In this document: positions 16,133-28,890 of the stretch, one piece after another
Position numbering within the stretch: the first letter of the stretch is position 1
Layout: each line of letters starts with the position of its first letter
NCBI RefSeq assembly: GCF_050876985.1
Contig: NZ_JBPAPP010000002.1
Reading direction: 5' to 3' (one strand)
DNA length: 64,000 nucleotides
DNA from: Halopseudomonas sp002296055
GTDB taxonomy: Bacteria > Pseudomonadota > Gammaproteobacteria > Pseudomonadales > Pseudomonadaceae
Made by a program: the position numbers and the translations under genes
The notes under the pieces: model-generated
Seen by the model: only the letters and a program-made list of their open reading frames with translations
Told to the model about the DNA's origin: nothing
Database searches by the model: none

Positions 16133-17176
16133 TTAAACGGCCGAATAAAACAGTTTGCTATCGCGCTGCTCAATCAGCGCCTGCTCGATAGCCGCCTGGT
16201 GCACTTCATCGGCGTGCTCTTCGCGGGCTTCGGGTTGGATGCCGAGGCGGGCGAACAGGCGCATGTCCTTGTCCGCCTGCGGGTTGCCGGTGGTCAGCAG
16301 CTTCTCGCCGTAGAAGATGGAGTTAGCGCCAGCCAGGAAGGCCAGGGCCTGCATCTGTTCATTCATTTGCTCGCGGCCAGCGGACAGACGCACATGGGAT
16401 TGCGGCATCATGATGCGGGCCACCGCCAGCATGCGAATAAAGTCGAAGGGGTCGATGTCTTCTTCGTTTGCCAGCGGCGTGCCTTCAACCTTCACTAGCA
16501 TGTTGATCGGCACACTTTCCGGGTGCTCAGGCAGGTTGGCCAGCTGGATCAGCAGACCGGCGCGGTCTTGCAGCGACTCGCCCATGCCGAGGATGCCGCC
16601 GGAGCAGATCTTCATGCCGGCGTCGCGCACGTAGGCCAGCGTCTGCAGGCGCTCACTGTAAGTGCGGGTGGTAATGATGTTGCCGTAGAACTCGGGCGAG
16701 GTATCCAGGTTGTGGTTGTAGTAATCCAGACCGGCCTCGGCTAGCGCGGCGGTCTGTTCCTGGGTCAGTTTGCCCAAAGTCATGCAGGTTTCCAGGCCGA
16801 GCGCCTTGACGCCCTCGACCATCTTCAGCACATAGGGCATGTCCTTGGCGGAGGGATGCTTCCAGGCGGCCCCCATGCAAAAACGAGTGGAGCCGATGGC
16901 TTTGGCGTCAGCTGCGGCCTTGAGCACCTTTTCGACTTCCATCAGTTTTTCTTTGTCCAGGCCGGTGTTGTAATGACCCGATTGCGGACAGTACTTGCAG
17001 TCCTCCGGGCAGGCACCGGTCTTGATGGACAGCAGGGTCGAGACCTGCACACGGTTAGGGTCGAAGTACTGGCGATGCACGCTCTGGGCCTGAAACAGCA
17101 GGTCGTTGAACGGCAGTTTGAACAGCGCCAGCACCTCGGCCGGGGTCCAATCGTGGCGGGTCACGGAAACGATCAT
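16133..17176 (-). CDS. bioB: Biotin synthase
   Basis: 347 residues, radical-SAM enzyme that inserts sulfur into dethiobiotin. The cluster motif CPEDCKYCPQSGHYNTG (C-x3-C-x2-C) is at about residues 57-73. First gene of the bio run. Only 44 bp separate its ATG from the palindromic element at 17221-17487, so its promoter must lie in that 44 bp or within the element. The bioA gene is not in this window. Confidence 0.97.
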   Translation of the reverse strand: MIVSVTRHDWTPAEVLALFKLPFNDLLFQAQSVHRQYFDPNRVQVSTLLSIKTGACPEDCKYCPQSGHYNTGLDKEKLMEVEKVLKAAADAKAIGSTRFCMGAAWKHPSAKDMPYVLKMVEGVKALGLETCMTLGKLTQEQTAALAEAGLDYYNHNLDTSPEFYGNIITTRTYSERLQTLAYVRDAGMKICSGGILGMGESLQDRAGLLIQLANLPEHPESVPINMLVKVEGTPLANEEDIDPFDFIRMLAVARIMMPQSHVRLSAGREQMNEQMQALAFLAGANSIFYGEKLLTTGNPQADKDMRLFARLGIQPEAREEHADEVHQAAIEQALIEQRDSKLFYSAV

Positions 17177-17220
17177 GGATATTGTCCCTGTTATTTGTCT
17201 GAGAACCGCGTGGCGGTCCT

Positions 17221-17487
17221 AGGGTCTGTTGACGTTTCGTTCACCCGCCTGCCGGAGGCCATTTTTCGGCCAGGCAAGGCGGAGGGAGCGTAGTGTGGTC
17301 ATTCCACATAAGCGACCGACAACGCAGCATGGCCGAAAAATGGCCCCGGCCCTGCGGGTTGCGCCTGTAAAGCCGCCACTCGGCGTCGCTCGTCGCTCAC
17401 GTGGAATGACCACGCTACGCTTCTCGCTCCTTGATTGGCGGCTTTACAGGCAGCAACAGGCGGATGAACGAAACGTCAACAGACCCT
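17221..17487. mobile_element. TA-flanked palindromic element (MITE-like, 267 bp) between bioB and comF
   Basis: Ends are near-perfect inverted repeats of about 31 bp: AGGGTCTGTTGACGTTTCGT at the left and its complement at the right, differing at about one base. Inside are nested palindromes: GGCCATTTTTCGGCC / GGCCGAAAAATGGCC, GTGGTCATTCCAC / GTGGAATGACCAC, and CTGTAAAGCCGCCA / TGGCGGCTTTACAG. TA occurs at 17220-17221 and 17487-17488, as in a TA target duplication of IS630/mariner type. No protein is encoded. Only 33 bp separate it from comF and 44 bp from bioB. Confidence 0.85.
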
Positions 17488-17520
17488 AAATCATAACGGC
17501 AGCACGGAGGCTGTCAACCA

Positions 17521-18240
17521 TTGAAAAACACGCAAGTTTACAAGTGGATAAAAAACAACCTATTACAGCCTTGCCTGCTGTGCCTGTCGGCCACCGAGGC
17601 GCAGCATGACGGCATCTGTCACGCTTGTCTGACTGATCTGCCCTGGCAACAGGGCTGCTGTGAGCGTTGCGCCCTGCCACTGCCGCACAGCAGCAGCCTG
17701 TGCGGCCGTTGCCTGAAAAGTCCTCCAGCCTTCTGCCGCGCCGTGGTACCGATGCTCTACCGCTTCCCCCTGGACGCGTTGATTCCCGCCTTCAAATACC
17801 ATCGCCACAACCGTTACGGCTGGCTGTTGGCACAGCTACTGGCAGAACACCTGCAACAACAGCTGGCGGAGCCGGAGGCGCTGATTCCTGATTTGCTGCT
17901 GCCGGTCCCAATGCATCCGCGCAGGCAGGCACAACGCGGTTACAACCAAGCCTTTGAACTGGCGCGTGACCTTGCCAAAACCCTTGAGCTACCGTGCCGC
18001 GCAGACTTACTGCAGCGTGTCCGCCAGACTACGGCCCAAGAAGGGCTGGATGCCGCAGCACGCCGGCGCAACCTGCGCGGCGCATTCACTTGCCCCAAAC
18101 CCGAGCAGCTCGAAGGGCAGCACCTGGCGCTGATTGATGACGTGATGACCACGGGCGCCACCCTGAACGAGGCCAGCCGTACCCTGCTGGCCGCAGGCGC
18201 GGCCTCGGTACAGGTCTGGTGTGTAGCACGCACCCCCTGA
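17521..18240 (+). CDS. comF: ComF family protein (double zinc ribbon and phosphoribosyltransferase)
   Basis: 239 residues. N-terminal Cys pairs CLLC, CHAC, CERC and CGRC (residues about 19-65) form zinc ribbons; the C-terminal phosphoribosyltransferase fold has PRPP motif LALIDDVMTTGATLNEA. ComF homologues are linked to DNA uptake in competent bacteria and act in the cytoplasm at ssDNA entry. A TTG start is chosen: no ATG with homology is near, and CGGAGG lies about 10 bases upstream. Its promoter would have to be in or beside the palindromic element. Confidence 0.85.
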   Translation: MKNTQVYKWIKNNLLQPCLLCLSATEAQHDGICHACLTDLPWQQGCCERCALPLPHSSSLCGRCLKSPPAFCRAVVPMLYRFPLDALIPAFKYHRHNRYGWLLAQLLAEHLQQQLAEPEALIPDLLLPVPMHPRRQAQRGYNQAFELARDLAKTLELPCRADLLQRVRQTTAQEGLDAAARRRNLRGAFTCPKPEQLEGQHLALIDDVMTTGATLNEASRTLLAAGAASVQVWCVARTP

Positions 18241-18307
18241 TCGGCGCTACGCCGGGCGCCCCGGTCCTGCTACCCTTGTCGGCTCAATAGCCAACGCGAG
18301 CCGCACC

Positions 18308-19285
18308 ATGTCCAGCCATCCCTTTGCTGCCCTCACCCCCGACACTGTGCTGGACGCCGTAGAGTCGCTGGGCTATCTGTCAGACGCTCGCATTCTCACA
18401 CTCAATAGCTACGAAAACCGGGTCTTTCAGGTTGGCATCGAAGACGCTCAGCCGTTGATCGCCAAGTTCTATCGCCCAGGGCGCTGGAGCGATGAGTCGA
18501 TCATAGAGGAGCACACCTTCAGTCTGGAGCTCGCCGAGCGCGATATTCCGGTCATTGCCCCGCAGCAGATCGACGGCAGCACCCTATTCGAGCACGCAGG
18601 CTTTCGCTTCAGCCTGTTCCGCCGCTTTGGCGGACACGCGCCGGAGTTGGACGACCCCGACCACCTGCTGATGCTGGGCCGCCTGCTCGGCCGGTTACAC
18701 GCCGTCGGCGCCATGCACCCGTTTGCCCACCGCCCAACCCTCGACTGGCAAAGCTTTGGCCGCGACAGCCTGGATTTTCTGCGCGCCAGCGAGGTGGTGC
18801 CTACCAGCCTGCAGCCGGCCTACTTCTCGGTAGCCGAAGACCTGCTACAGGTCATCAAACAGCGACTCGACGCCCACCCGGCCAAACAGATCCGCCTGCA
18901 CGGCGACCTCCACGTCGGCAACCTGCTATGGCGCGATGACAGTCTGTATATGGTCGACCTGGACGATTGCCGCATGGGCCCGGCGGTGCAGGACCTCTGG
19001 ATGATGCTCTCGGGTGAACGCGACCAGCGCCAGGCGCAACTGGCCGAACTGGTCGACGGCTACAACGAGTTTCACGACTTCAACCCGGCCGAACTGGCGC
19101 TGATCGAGCCGCTGCGCAGTCTGCGCCTGGTGCATTACAGCGCCTGGCTGGCGCGTCGCTGGGATGACCCAGCCTTTCCGATGCACTTCCCCTGGTTTGC
19201 CCAAGAGCGCTACTGGGCCGATCAGATACTGACCCTGCGCGAGCAGCGCGCGGCGCTGGATGAGCCGGTGCTTCGACTGTTCTGA
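18308..19285 (+). CDS. srkA: Stress response kinase A (SrkA/YihE family)
   Basis: 325 residues, aminoglycoside-phosphotransferase-like Ser/Thr kinase. Catalytic motif IRLHGDLHVGNLLW (about residues 197-210) and metal-binding MVDLDDCRMGPAVQDLW. In E. coli it protects against oxidative stress-linked cell death. It stands alone after comF on the same strand with a 67-bp gap. Confidence 0.92.
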   Translation: MSSHPFAALTPDTVLDAVESLGYLSDARILTLNSYENRVFQVGIEDAQPLIAKFYRPGRWSDESIIEEHTFSLELAERDIPVIAPQQIDGSTLFEHAGFRFSLFRRFGGHAPELDDPDHLLMLGRLLGRLHAVGAMHPFAHRPTLDWQSFGRDSLDFLRASEVVPTSLQPAYFSVAEDLLQVIKQRLDAHPAKQIRLHGDLHVGNLLWRDDSLYMVDLDDCRMGPAVQDLWMMLSGERDQRQAQLAELVDGYNEFHDFNPAELALIEPLRSLRLVHYSAWLARRWDDPAFPMHFPWFAQERYWADQILTLREQRAALDEPVLRLF

Positions 19286-19372
19286 TCGCATGGCATCAAG
19301 CCAATCAATGGCGATTCCCTGGCACCGGGCGAGCCAATACACTGCCCCGCGACCATTTTTGAGGTGACCGAC

Positions 19373-21175
19373 ATGTCCGAACTGCTGATTGACCAACGTA
19401 ACCTGGCGTTTGAACTGTACGAGGTGCTGGACGCCGAGGCACTGACCCAGCGCCCGCGCTTTGCCGATCACAACCGCGAAACCTTCGACGCGGCCATCGG
19501 CACTGCCCGCACCATCGCCGAAAAACTGTTTGCACCGCACAACCGCAAGAACGATGAACACGAGCCCCAGTACGTCAACGGCGCTGCGGAGCTGATCCCC
19601 GAGGTAAAACCGGCGGTCGACGCCTTCCTTGAAGCCGGCTTTCTGAACGCCACCCGCACCTTCGAGCAGGGAGGCATGCAGATGCCCAACCTGCTGTCGC
19701 AGGCCTGCTTTGCCCACTTCCAGTCGGCCAACGCCGCGACCTCGTCTTACGCCATGCTGACCATGGGCGCCGCCAACCTGATCGAGAGCTTCGGCACCGA
19801 AGAGCAGAAAGAACGCTATCTGCAGCCGATGATAGACGGCCGCTTCTTCGGCACCATGGCGTTGACCGAGCCGCATGCGGGCTCCTCGCTGTCTGACATC
19901 CGCACCAAGGCCGAACCAGCCGGTGACGGCACCTACCGCCTCAAGGGCAACAAGATTTTCATCTCCGCCGGCGACCATCCGCTGTCGGAGAACATCGTAC
20001 ACATGGTACTGGCCAAGCTGCCCGACGCGCCGCCCGGCGTCAAAGGCATCTCGCTGTTTATCGTGCCCAAGTTCCTGGTCAACGACGACGGCTCCCTCGG
20101 TGAGCGCAACGACGTGACTCTGGCCGGCCTGTTCCACAAGATGGGCTGGCGCGGCACCACCTCGACCGCACTGAACTTCGGCGACAAGGACAACTGCGTC
20201 GGCTATCTCGTCGGCAAGCCGCACCACGGCCTGTCGTACATGTTCCAGATGATGAACGAAGCACGTATCGGCGTTGGCATGGGTGCGGTGATGCTCGGCT
20301 ACGCCGGCTACCTGTACTCACTGAACTATGCCCGCGAGCGTCCGCAGGGTCGCCTCCCCGATGGCAAAGACCCGACCGCCGGGCAGGTCTCGATCATCGA
20401 GCACGCCGACGTCAAACGCATGCTGCTGGCGCAGAAGGCGTACGTTGAAGGCGCTTTCGACCTGGGGCTGTACGCCTCTCGCCTGTTCGACGACACCGAG
20501 ACACTGGACACCGAAGAAGAGCGCAAGAACGCGCTGCAGCTGCTTGACCTGCTGACACCCATCGTTAAAGCCTGGCCGTCTGACTACTGCCTCAAGGCCA
20601 ACGAACTGGCGATCCAGATCCTCGGCGGCCACGGCTATACCCGCGAGTACCCGGTCGAGCAGTTCTACCGCGACAACCGCCTGAACCCGATTCACGAAGG
20701 CACCAACGGCATTCAGTCGCTCGACCTGCTGGCCCGCAAAGTCACCATGAATGGCGGCGCCGCGCTTAAGCAGCTGTCCGGCATCATTCAAAGCTGCTGC
20801 AAACGCGCTGCCGAGTACAGCGAGCTGAACGAGCTGCGCGAGCCGCTGGAAAAACTGCACGCGCACATCGGCAGCGTCACCATGGCCCTGCTGGGCGACA
20901 TGGGTCAGGGCAAGGTCAATCAGGCGCTCGCCAACTCCGCGCTGTATCTGAAGGCGTTCGGCCACATGGTGATCGGCTGGCGCTGGCTGGAGCAGGCTAT
21001 CAAGGCGCAGCAGGGCCTGGCTGCCGGCAACCAAGCCGACCAGGCGTTCTATCAGGGCAAGCTGCAGGCCGCGCGCTACTTCCTGCGCTGGGAAGTGCCG
21101 TCCTGCCACCACGACCTGAACGTACTGGAAAACCGCGACCTGACCTGTTTCGACATGCAGGACAGCTGGTTCTAA
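19373..21175 (+). CDS. Acyl-CoA dehydrogenase, long type (second copy in the window)
   Basis: 600 residues. Same roughly 600-residue class as the gene at 9325 but clearly divergent. FAD/substrate motifs MALTEPHAGSSLSDIRTKAE and NKIFISAGDHPLSEN; catalytic Glu in PIHEGTNGIQSLDLLARK; extra C-terminal helical domain ending NRDLTCFDMQDSWF. The ATG at 19373 is preferred over GTG at 19364 because GAGGTG (19361-19366) is then 6 bases upstream. No PsrA-like box was found upstream, unlike the 9325 gene. Substrate unknown. Confidence 0.88.
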   Translation: MSELLIDQRNLAFELYEVLDAEALTQRPRFADHNRETFDAAIGTARTIAEKLFAPHNRKNDEHEPQYVNGAAELIPEVKPAVDAFLEAGFLNATRTFEQGGMQMPNLLSQACFAHFQSANAATSSYAMLTMGAANLIESFGTEEQKERYLQPMIDGRFFGTMALTEPHAGSSLSDIRTKAEPAGDGTYRLKGNKIFISAGDHPLSENIVHMVLAKLPDAPPGVKGISLFIVPKFLVNDDGSLGERNDVTLAGLFHKMGWRGTTSTALNFGDKDNCVGYLVGKPHHGLSYMFQMMNEARIGVGMGAVMLGYAGYLYSLNYARERPQGRLPDGKDPTAGQVSIIEHADVKRMLLAQKAYVEGAFDLGLYASRLFDDTETLDTEEERKNALQLLDLLTPIVKAWPSDYCLKANELAIQILGGHGYTREYPVEQFYRDNRLNPIHEGTNGIQSLDLLARKVTMNGGAALKQLSGIIQSCCKRAAEYSELNELREPLEKLHAHIGSVTMALLGDMGQGKVNQALANSALYLKAFGHMVIGWRWLEQAIKAQQGLAAGNQADQAFYQGKLQAARYFLRWEVPSCHHDLNVLENRDLTCFDMQDSWF

Positions 21176-21218
21176 AGCAGCACAGCGGCTGGTGACTCCA
21201 CAGCCGCAGGCAACATCT

Positions 21219-21250
21219 CAACAGGCCACCACGCGGTGGCCTGTTGCTTT
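21219..21250 (+). terminator. Rho-independent terminator after the acyl-CoA dehydrogenase
   Basis: Perfect 12-bp stem CAACAGGCCACC (21219-21230) / GGTGGCCTGTTG (21235-21246), loop ACGC, then CTTTT. Confidence 0.88.
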
Positions 21251-21339
21251 TGTGGAACCCTATCCCGGCACAGCAGTCAGCTTCCCAATCCACAACAGGA
21301 GGGCTAACCTTGCGCTCAGGCCAATTCAGGAACCCCGTC

Positions 21340-24753
<3,414 letters not shown>

Positions 24754-24765
24754 GCCACCCAACCG

Positions 24766-24787
24766 CCGCTGCCCCTGCGGGCAGCGG
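24766..24787 (+). terminator. Hairpin after mscK, terminator-like
   Basis: Perfect 9-bp stem CCGCTGCCC / GGGCAGCGG with loop CTGC, 10 bp after the stop. The following TTGCGCTTG is a weak U-tract. Confidence 0.5.
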
Positions 24788-24857
24788 TTGCGCTTGCCAA
24801 CACACCGAAACAGAATACGACGAATTTTCATTTGTAAAGGACGCAGGCGCGCCCATC

Positions 24858-26003
24858 ATGAACGTCAAACTCTGGTTTCTGATTCACAAGTGGAGCAGCC
24901 TGGTCTGCACCCTCTTCCTGCTGATGCTGTGCATTACCGGCCTGCCGCTGATCTTCCATCATGAGCTTGAGCATCTACTGGAAGATGAGATCGAAGCCCC
25001 GGCCATGCCGGCCGACACCCCTATGGCCAGCCTTGATGTGCTGAGCGAGCGAGCGCTCAGTGCCCGTCCGGGCGATGTTATTCGCTTCATGTTCTGGGAC
25101 GAAGAAGATCACCCGCACCAGACCTTCGTCTCCATGGCACCCAGTCTGGACGCTGCGCCGGACGACAGCCGCTTTATCACTCTGGATTCGCGTACCGGCG
25201 CCGTACTGGACGAGCCGGGCCCACCCGGCGGCTTTCTGTACATCATGTTCAAGCTGCATGTAGATATGTTTGCCGGCCTGCCGGGCATGCTGTTTCTGGG
25301 ATTTATGGGCCTGTTGTTCGTGGTGGCCATTGTCTCAGGCGTGGTGCTGTACACACCCTTTATGCGCAAGCTGGACTTTGGCACCGTGCGCAGGCAACGC
25401 AGCAAGCGCCTGAAATGGCTGGACCTGCATAACCTGCTCGGTGTGGTCACATTGGTCTGGGCACTGGTGGTCGGCCTGACCGGAGCTATCAACACCCTCA
25501 GCCCGATTGTGGTCGGCCTCTGGCAACAGGGTCAGCTGGCCGCCATGACCGCCGACTACGCCGATCAGCCGCCCCCCACCCAGATTGGCTCGGTGCAGCA
25601 AGCCTTGGATACTGCCAACAGCCGCGTCGACGGCATGCACCTGAGCCTGATCGCCTGGCCCGGGACGCAGTTCAGCAGCCAGCACCACTACGGCGTCTTC
25701 TTTCGCGGCGACACGCCCTTGACCGCCCGCTTACTGCAGCCCGTACTGATTGACGCGGGCAGCGGCCGGGCGCTGGAGCCCGAAGCCCTGCCCTGGTACG
25801 TACAGACGCTGTTGCTGTCGCAGCCCCTGCACTTTGGCGATTACGGCGGCATGCCGCTGAAAGTCATTTGGGCACTGCTGGATATCATCACTATTGTGGT
25901 GCTGATTTCCGGGCTGTACCTGTGGCAGGGCCGGCGCGCCAGCACGGCGCGGCGAGTCGACGAGGTCAACAGCGGTGGGCTGGCCGAGGAAGCACAACCA
26001 TGA
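24858..26003 (+). CDS. PepSY-associated transmembrane protein
   Basis: 381 residues. About four membrane helices: an N-terminal one (LVCTLFLLMLCITGLPLIFH), a pair near residues 135-220 and a C-terminal one (IWALLDIITIVVLISGLYLW), with PepSY-type periplasmic loops and conserved His residues in the helices (HKW, FHH, KLHVDM). Such proteins are often linked to iron or siderophore handling or to ferric reduction; nothing here proves that. The stop overlaps the next small gene (ATGA, 26000-26003). Confidence 0.8.
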   Translation: MNVKLWFLIHKWSSLVCTLFLLMLCITGLPLIFHHELEHLLEDEIEAPAMPADTPMASLDVLSERALSARPGDVIRFMFWDEEDHPHQTFVSMAPSLDAAPDDSRFITLDSRTGAVLDEPGPPGGFLYIMFKLHVDMFAGLPGMLFLGFMGLLFVVAIVSGVVLYTPFMRKLDFGTVRRQRSKRLKWLDLHNLLGVVTLVWALVVGLTGAINTLSPIVVGLWQQGQLAAMTADYADQPPPTQIGSVQQALDTANSRVDGMHLSLIAWPGTQFSSQHHYGVFFRGDTPLTARLLQPVLIDAGSGRALEPEALPWYVQTLLLSQPLHFGDYGGMPLKVIWALLDIITIVVLISGLYLWQGRRASTARRVDEVNSGGLAEEAQP

Positions 26004-26182
26004 ACCGAACCCGCAATAATCTGTGGCAGATTTTCCGCGCCCCACTGTTGCTGGCGCTGCTCAGCATCATTGGCCTGGTGGCCGCACTGATCGGCGACGG
26101 CCTGCTGGACTTGGTCTCCTGGCTCACCCTGGGCAGCACCCTGCTGGTGATTGCGTGGTACTGGAGCAGGCGCAGCGGTTAG
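26000..26182 (+). CDS. Small inner-membrane protein
   Basis: 60 residues with two predicted membrane helices (LLLALLSIIGLVAALIG and LVSWLTLGSTLLVIAWYW) and a basic C-terminus. Coupled to the PepSY gene by a 4-bp overlap, so probably a partner of it. No function is known to me. Confidence 0.72.
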   Translation: MNRTRNNLWQIFRAPLLLALLSIIGLVAALIGDGLLDLVSWLTLGSTLLVIAWYWSRRSG

Positions 26183-26232
26183 ACTGGCCGTTTTGACCGC
26201 CAAGCAATCTGATCACCGACGAGGGAGCCGCC

Positions 26233-26889
26233 ATGTCGCCGCATATTATCGAACCTACCAGCCCCGCCAACCGCGCCGTTATCTGGTTGCACGGACTGGG
26301 CGCCGACTGCTACGACTTTGTCCCGATGGTCGAGGCGCTCCAGCTGCCAGACAACCACGGCATTCGCTTTATCTTTCCGCAGGCGCCAACCCGCCCGGTC
26401 ACCATCAACGGTGGCTTTCCCATGCCCAGCTGGTACGACATCCTCGGCGTGTCGCCCGCCCGCGCCATCAACCAGGCGCAGCTGGATGAATCCATCGCCC
26501 TGGTACGCCAACTGATTGATGAGCAGAGTGCCCAGGGCATCGCGCTGGAAAATATCGTGCTGGCCGGTTTCTCTCAGGGCGGCGCGGTCGTGCTGTGCAC
26601 TGCAGTCAGCAGCCAGCTGCCGCTGGCCGGCGTTATGGCGCTGTCCACCTATGGACCAGACCTCGACCAGTTGCTGCAACGCCACCCGGTAGAGCACCCG
26701 CTGGCGCTGTTCCACGCCCACGGTCGCTTTGACGAGGTGCTGCCGCTGTCGATGGGCCGCGAAGCCCATGACCTGATGCAGGCCGCCGGGCACCAGGCCA
26801 GCTGGCACGAGTACCCCATGGCACACGAGGTCTGCATGCCGGAGATTGCCGACATTCGCCAATGGCTGGTCGAACAACTGAGCCTCTGA
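26233..26889 (+). CDS. Carboxylesterase, phospholipase/carboxylesterase family
   Basis: 218 residues, alpha/beta-hydrolase like Pseudomonas EstB and acyl-protein thioesterase. Oxyanion region VIWLHGLGADCYDF, nucleophile GFSQGGAVVL (Ser about residue 115), Asp in HGRFDEVLP and His in PMAHEVCMPE. Cytoplasmic, no signal peptide. The natural ester is unknown. Confidence 0.9.
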   Translation: MSPHIIEPTSPANRAVIWLHGLGADCYDFVPMVEALQLPDNHGIRFIFPQAPTRPVTINGGFPMPSWYDILGVSPARAINQAQLDESIALVRQLIDEQSAQGIALENIVLAGFSQGGAVVLCTAVSSQLPLAGVMALSTYGPDLDQLLQRHPVEHPLALFHAHGRFDEVLPLSMGREAHDLMQAAGHQASWHEYPMAHEVCMPEIADIRQWLVEQLSL

Positions 26890-26985
26890 TCCGCCGCTCT
26901 ACTGTTCAAAAAACAACCGCAAGGCTTCGCTATCGCACGGCCTTGCATTACACTGCCTGATCTTCAATTTCCATGTAGTCGAGAC

Positions 26986-28521
26986 ATGCCTGTGCTCAAA
27001 GCACTGAAAAAGCTGATCAGCAAACCAGAAGAACCGGCCCAGAAGCCGGTCGAGCAGACACCCCGTCAGGCCCCCGCCAAGGCTGCGGCAAAGCCGGACA
27101 ACGCCCCCTCCCAAGCTCGCAAACCGCGTCAGTCCGAGCGTCAGCGACCGGCCAAACCCAAGCCGGCGCCAGCCAAGCCATGGAGCATCAACGACTTCCA
27201 GGTGCCCCCGGCCGAAGGCAAGAGCCGTTTTCACGACTTTCCGCTGCCAGACAGCCTGATGCGCGCCATTCAGGATCAGGGCTTCAGCTACTGCACGCCG
27301 ATTCAGGCTGCGGTGCTGGGCAGCACCCTGCGCGGGCACGACGCTATCGGCCGCGCCCAGACCGGCACCGGCAAGACGGCCGCCTTCCTGGTCTCGACTA
27401 TCACCCAGCTGCTGGAAACACCGCCACCGGATGAGCGCTTCATGGGCGAGCCCCGCGCGCTGATCATCGCGCCCACGCGTGAACTGGTGATGCAGATTGC
27501 CAGTGACGCCGAAGGCCTGACCAAACATTGCCCGCTGAACGTCATGACCTTTGTCGGCGGCATGGATCTGGACAAGCAGCTCAAGCAGCTCGAACAGCGC
27601 TATTGCGACATTCTGGTCGCCACCCCTGGCCGTCTGCTGGACTTCTGCAATCGCGGCGAAGTGCATCTGGATCTGCTGGAAGTGCTGGTACTGGACGAAG
27701 CCGACCGCATGCTCGACATGGGCTTTATCCCGCAGGTGCGCCAGATCATCCGTCAGACCCCGCGCAAGGGCGACCGCCAGACGCTGCTGTTCTCCGCCAC
27801 CTTCAGCGACGACGTCATGAACCTGGCGCGCCAGTGGACAGAGAACCCAGCCGTGGTCGAGATCGAGCCCGAGCGCCCGGCCTCCGAGAACGTTACCCAG
27901 AAGGTCTACGCCGTCAGCAGCGCCGACAAGTACAAGGTGCTCTACAACCTGGTTACCCAGCTGGAGCTGGACCGCGTGATGGTATTTGCCAACCGCAAGG
28001 ACGAAGTGCGCCGCGTGCAGGAGCGTCTGATGCGCGATGGCATCAATGCCGCGCAATTGTCGGGCGACGTGCCCCAGCAAAAGCGCGTACGCACCCTGGA
28101 GAACTTCAAGAGCGGCAAGCTGCAGGTGCTGGTCGCCACCGATGTCGCCGGGCGCGGCATCCACATCGACGGCATCAGCCACGTAGTCAACTACACCCTG
28201 CCGGAAGACCCGGAAGACTACGTACACCGAATCGGCCGCACCGGCCGCGCCGGCGCCAAAGGCACGTCCATCAGCCTGGCGGGTGAAGACGACGCCTTCC
28301 AGGTACCGCCGATTGAGGAGCTGCTGGGCAGCAAGCTGGAGTGTATCCCGCCGGAGGAGCGCTTCCTCAAGCCGGTACCCAAGCGCCAGCAAAGCGCCGA
28401 AGAAAAGGCCGCCACCGACGCCAATGAGGCGGAGCAGGCCGCAGCTGCTGCGGCTGCCCGCCGCCGCTCCGCTGGCAGCAACAGCCGTCGCGGTGGTGGT
28501 CGTCCGCAAGGTCGTCACTGA
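26986..28521 (+). CDS. rhlB: ATP-dependent RNA helicase RhlB
   Basis: 511 residues, DEAD-box helicase. N-terminus MPVLKALKKLISK plus a basic, Pro/Lys/Gln-rich extension (about 1-75), then Q motif, AQTGTGKT, LVLDEADRMLDMGF, SAT and HRIGRTGRAG. The C-terminal tail is Ala/Arg/Gly-rich. Pseudomonas RhlB-type helicases have this layout; RhlB unwinds structured RNA for the RNase E degradosome. Confidence 0.85.
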   Translation: MPVLKALKKLISKPEEPAQKPVEQTPRQAPAKAAAKPDNAPSQARKPRQSERQRPAKPKPAPAKPWSINDFQVPPAEGKSRFHDFPLPDSLMRAIQDQGFSYCTPIQAAVLGSTLRGHDAIGRAQTGTGKTAAFLVSTITQLLETPPPDERFMGEPRALIIAPTRELVMQIASDAEGLTKHCPLNVMTFVGGMDLDKQLKQLEQRYCDILVATPGRLLDFCNRGEVHLDLLEVLVLDEADRMLDMGFIPQVRQIIRQTPRKGDRQTLLFSATFSDDVMNLARQWTENPAVVEIEPERPASENVTQKVYAVSSADKYKVLYNLVTQLELDRVMVFANRKDEVRRVQERLMRDGINAAQLSGDVPQQKRVRTLENFKSGKLQVLVATDVAGRGIHIDGISHVVNYTLPEDPEDYVHRIGRTGRAGAKGTSISLAGEDDAFQVPPIEELLGSKLECIPPEERFLKPVPKRQQSAEEKAATDANEAEQAAAAAAARRRSAGSNSRRGGGRPQGRH

Positions 28522-28543
28522 CCTATCCATCAGTGCCCATACA

Positions 28544-28576
28544 CGGCGTGGCTCGTTCGGGTCACGCCGCCGTTTT
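28544..28576 (+). terminator. Candidate terminator after rhlB
   Basis: CGGCGTG (28544-28550) and CACGCCG (28563-28569) pair across a 12-base loop, followed by CCGTTTTAT. The rest of the 369-bp gap (28522-28890) holds a second inverted repeat, GGCCAAAAG / CTTTTGGCC (28592-28614), followed by eight A, and an AT-rich stretch that may hold the phoH promoter. No gene was seen there. Confidence 0.55.
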
Positions 28577-28890
28577 ATCTTCGCAGACACAGGCCAAAAG
28601 CTGACCTTTTGGCCAAAAAAAACGGCCACTTTTAAGTGACCGGGCCAATGACTATATCGCGCCCTTTTACCCCCTGCCCAGCCCCTTTGGTCAATTTCAG
28701 GCTTTTTTTATCACATGCGTTTTTCGCGCTTGTGAAGGTCATTCTGTTTACGTTATACGTCGAACAACCGGCCCACGCTGCAGGGTGATCCCTTGATACC
28801 CGACGGTGCTGCGAGCCGGTCCAGTGGACTGCCAGGCGCAGCCAATGCTGCCTGATACAGTCGCGTCACCGGCACTGCGAGGTACAGCAT

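Noticed and set aside
18926..20227. A 433-codon minus-strand frame across srkA and the acyl-CoA dehydrogenase
   Set aside because: It spans two real genes in the opposite sense and shows no domain.
28592..28622. GGCCAAAAG/CTTTTGGCC hairpin followed by A-run, considered as a terminator
   Set aside because: The run is A and not T on the plus strand, and the minus strand has no gene here, so it is not a standard terminator.
26899..28629. A 576-codon open frame on the minus strand opposite rhlB
   Set aside because: Antisense shadow with low-complexity composition. rhlB motifs are complete on the plus strand.
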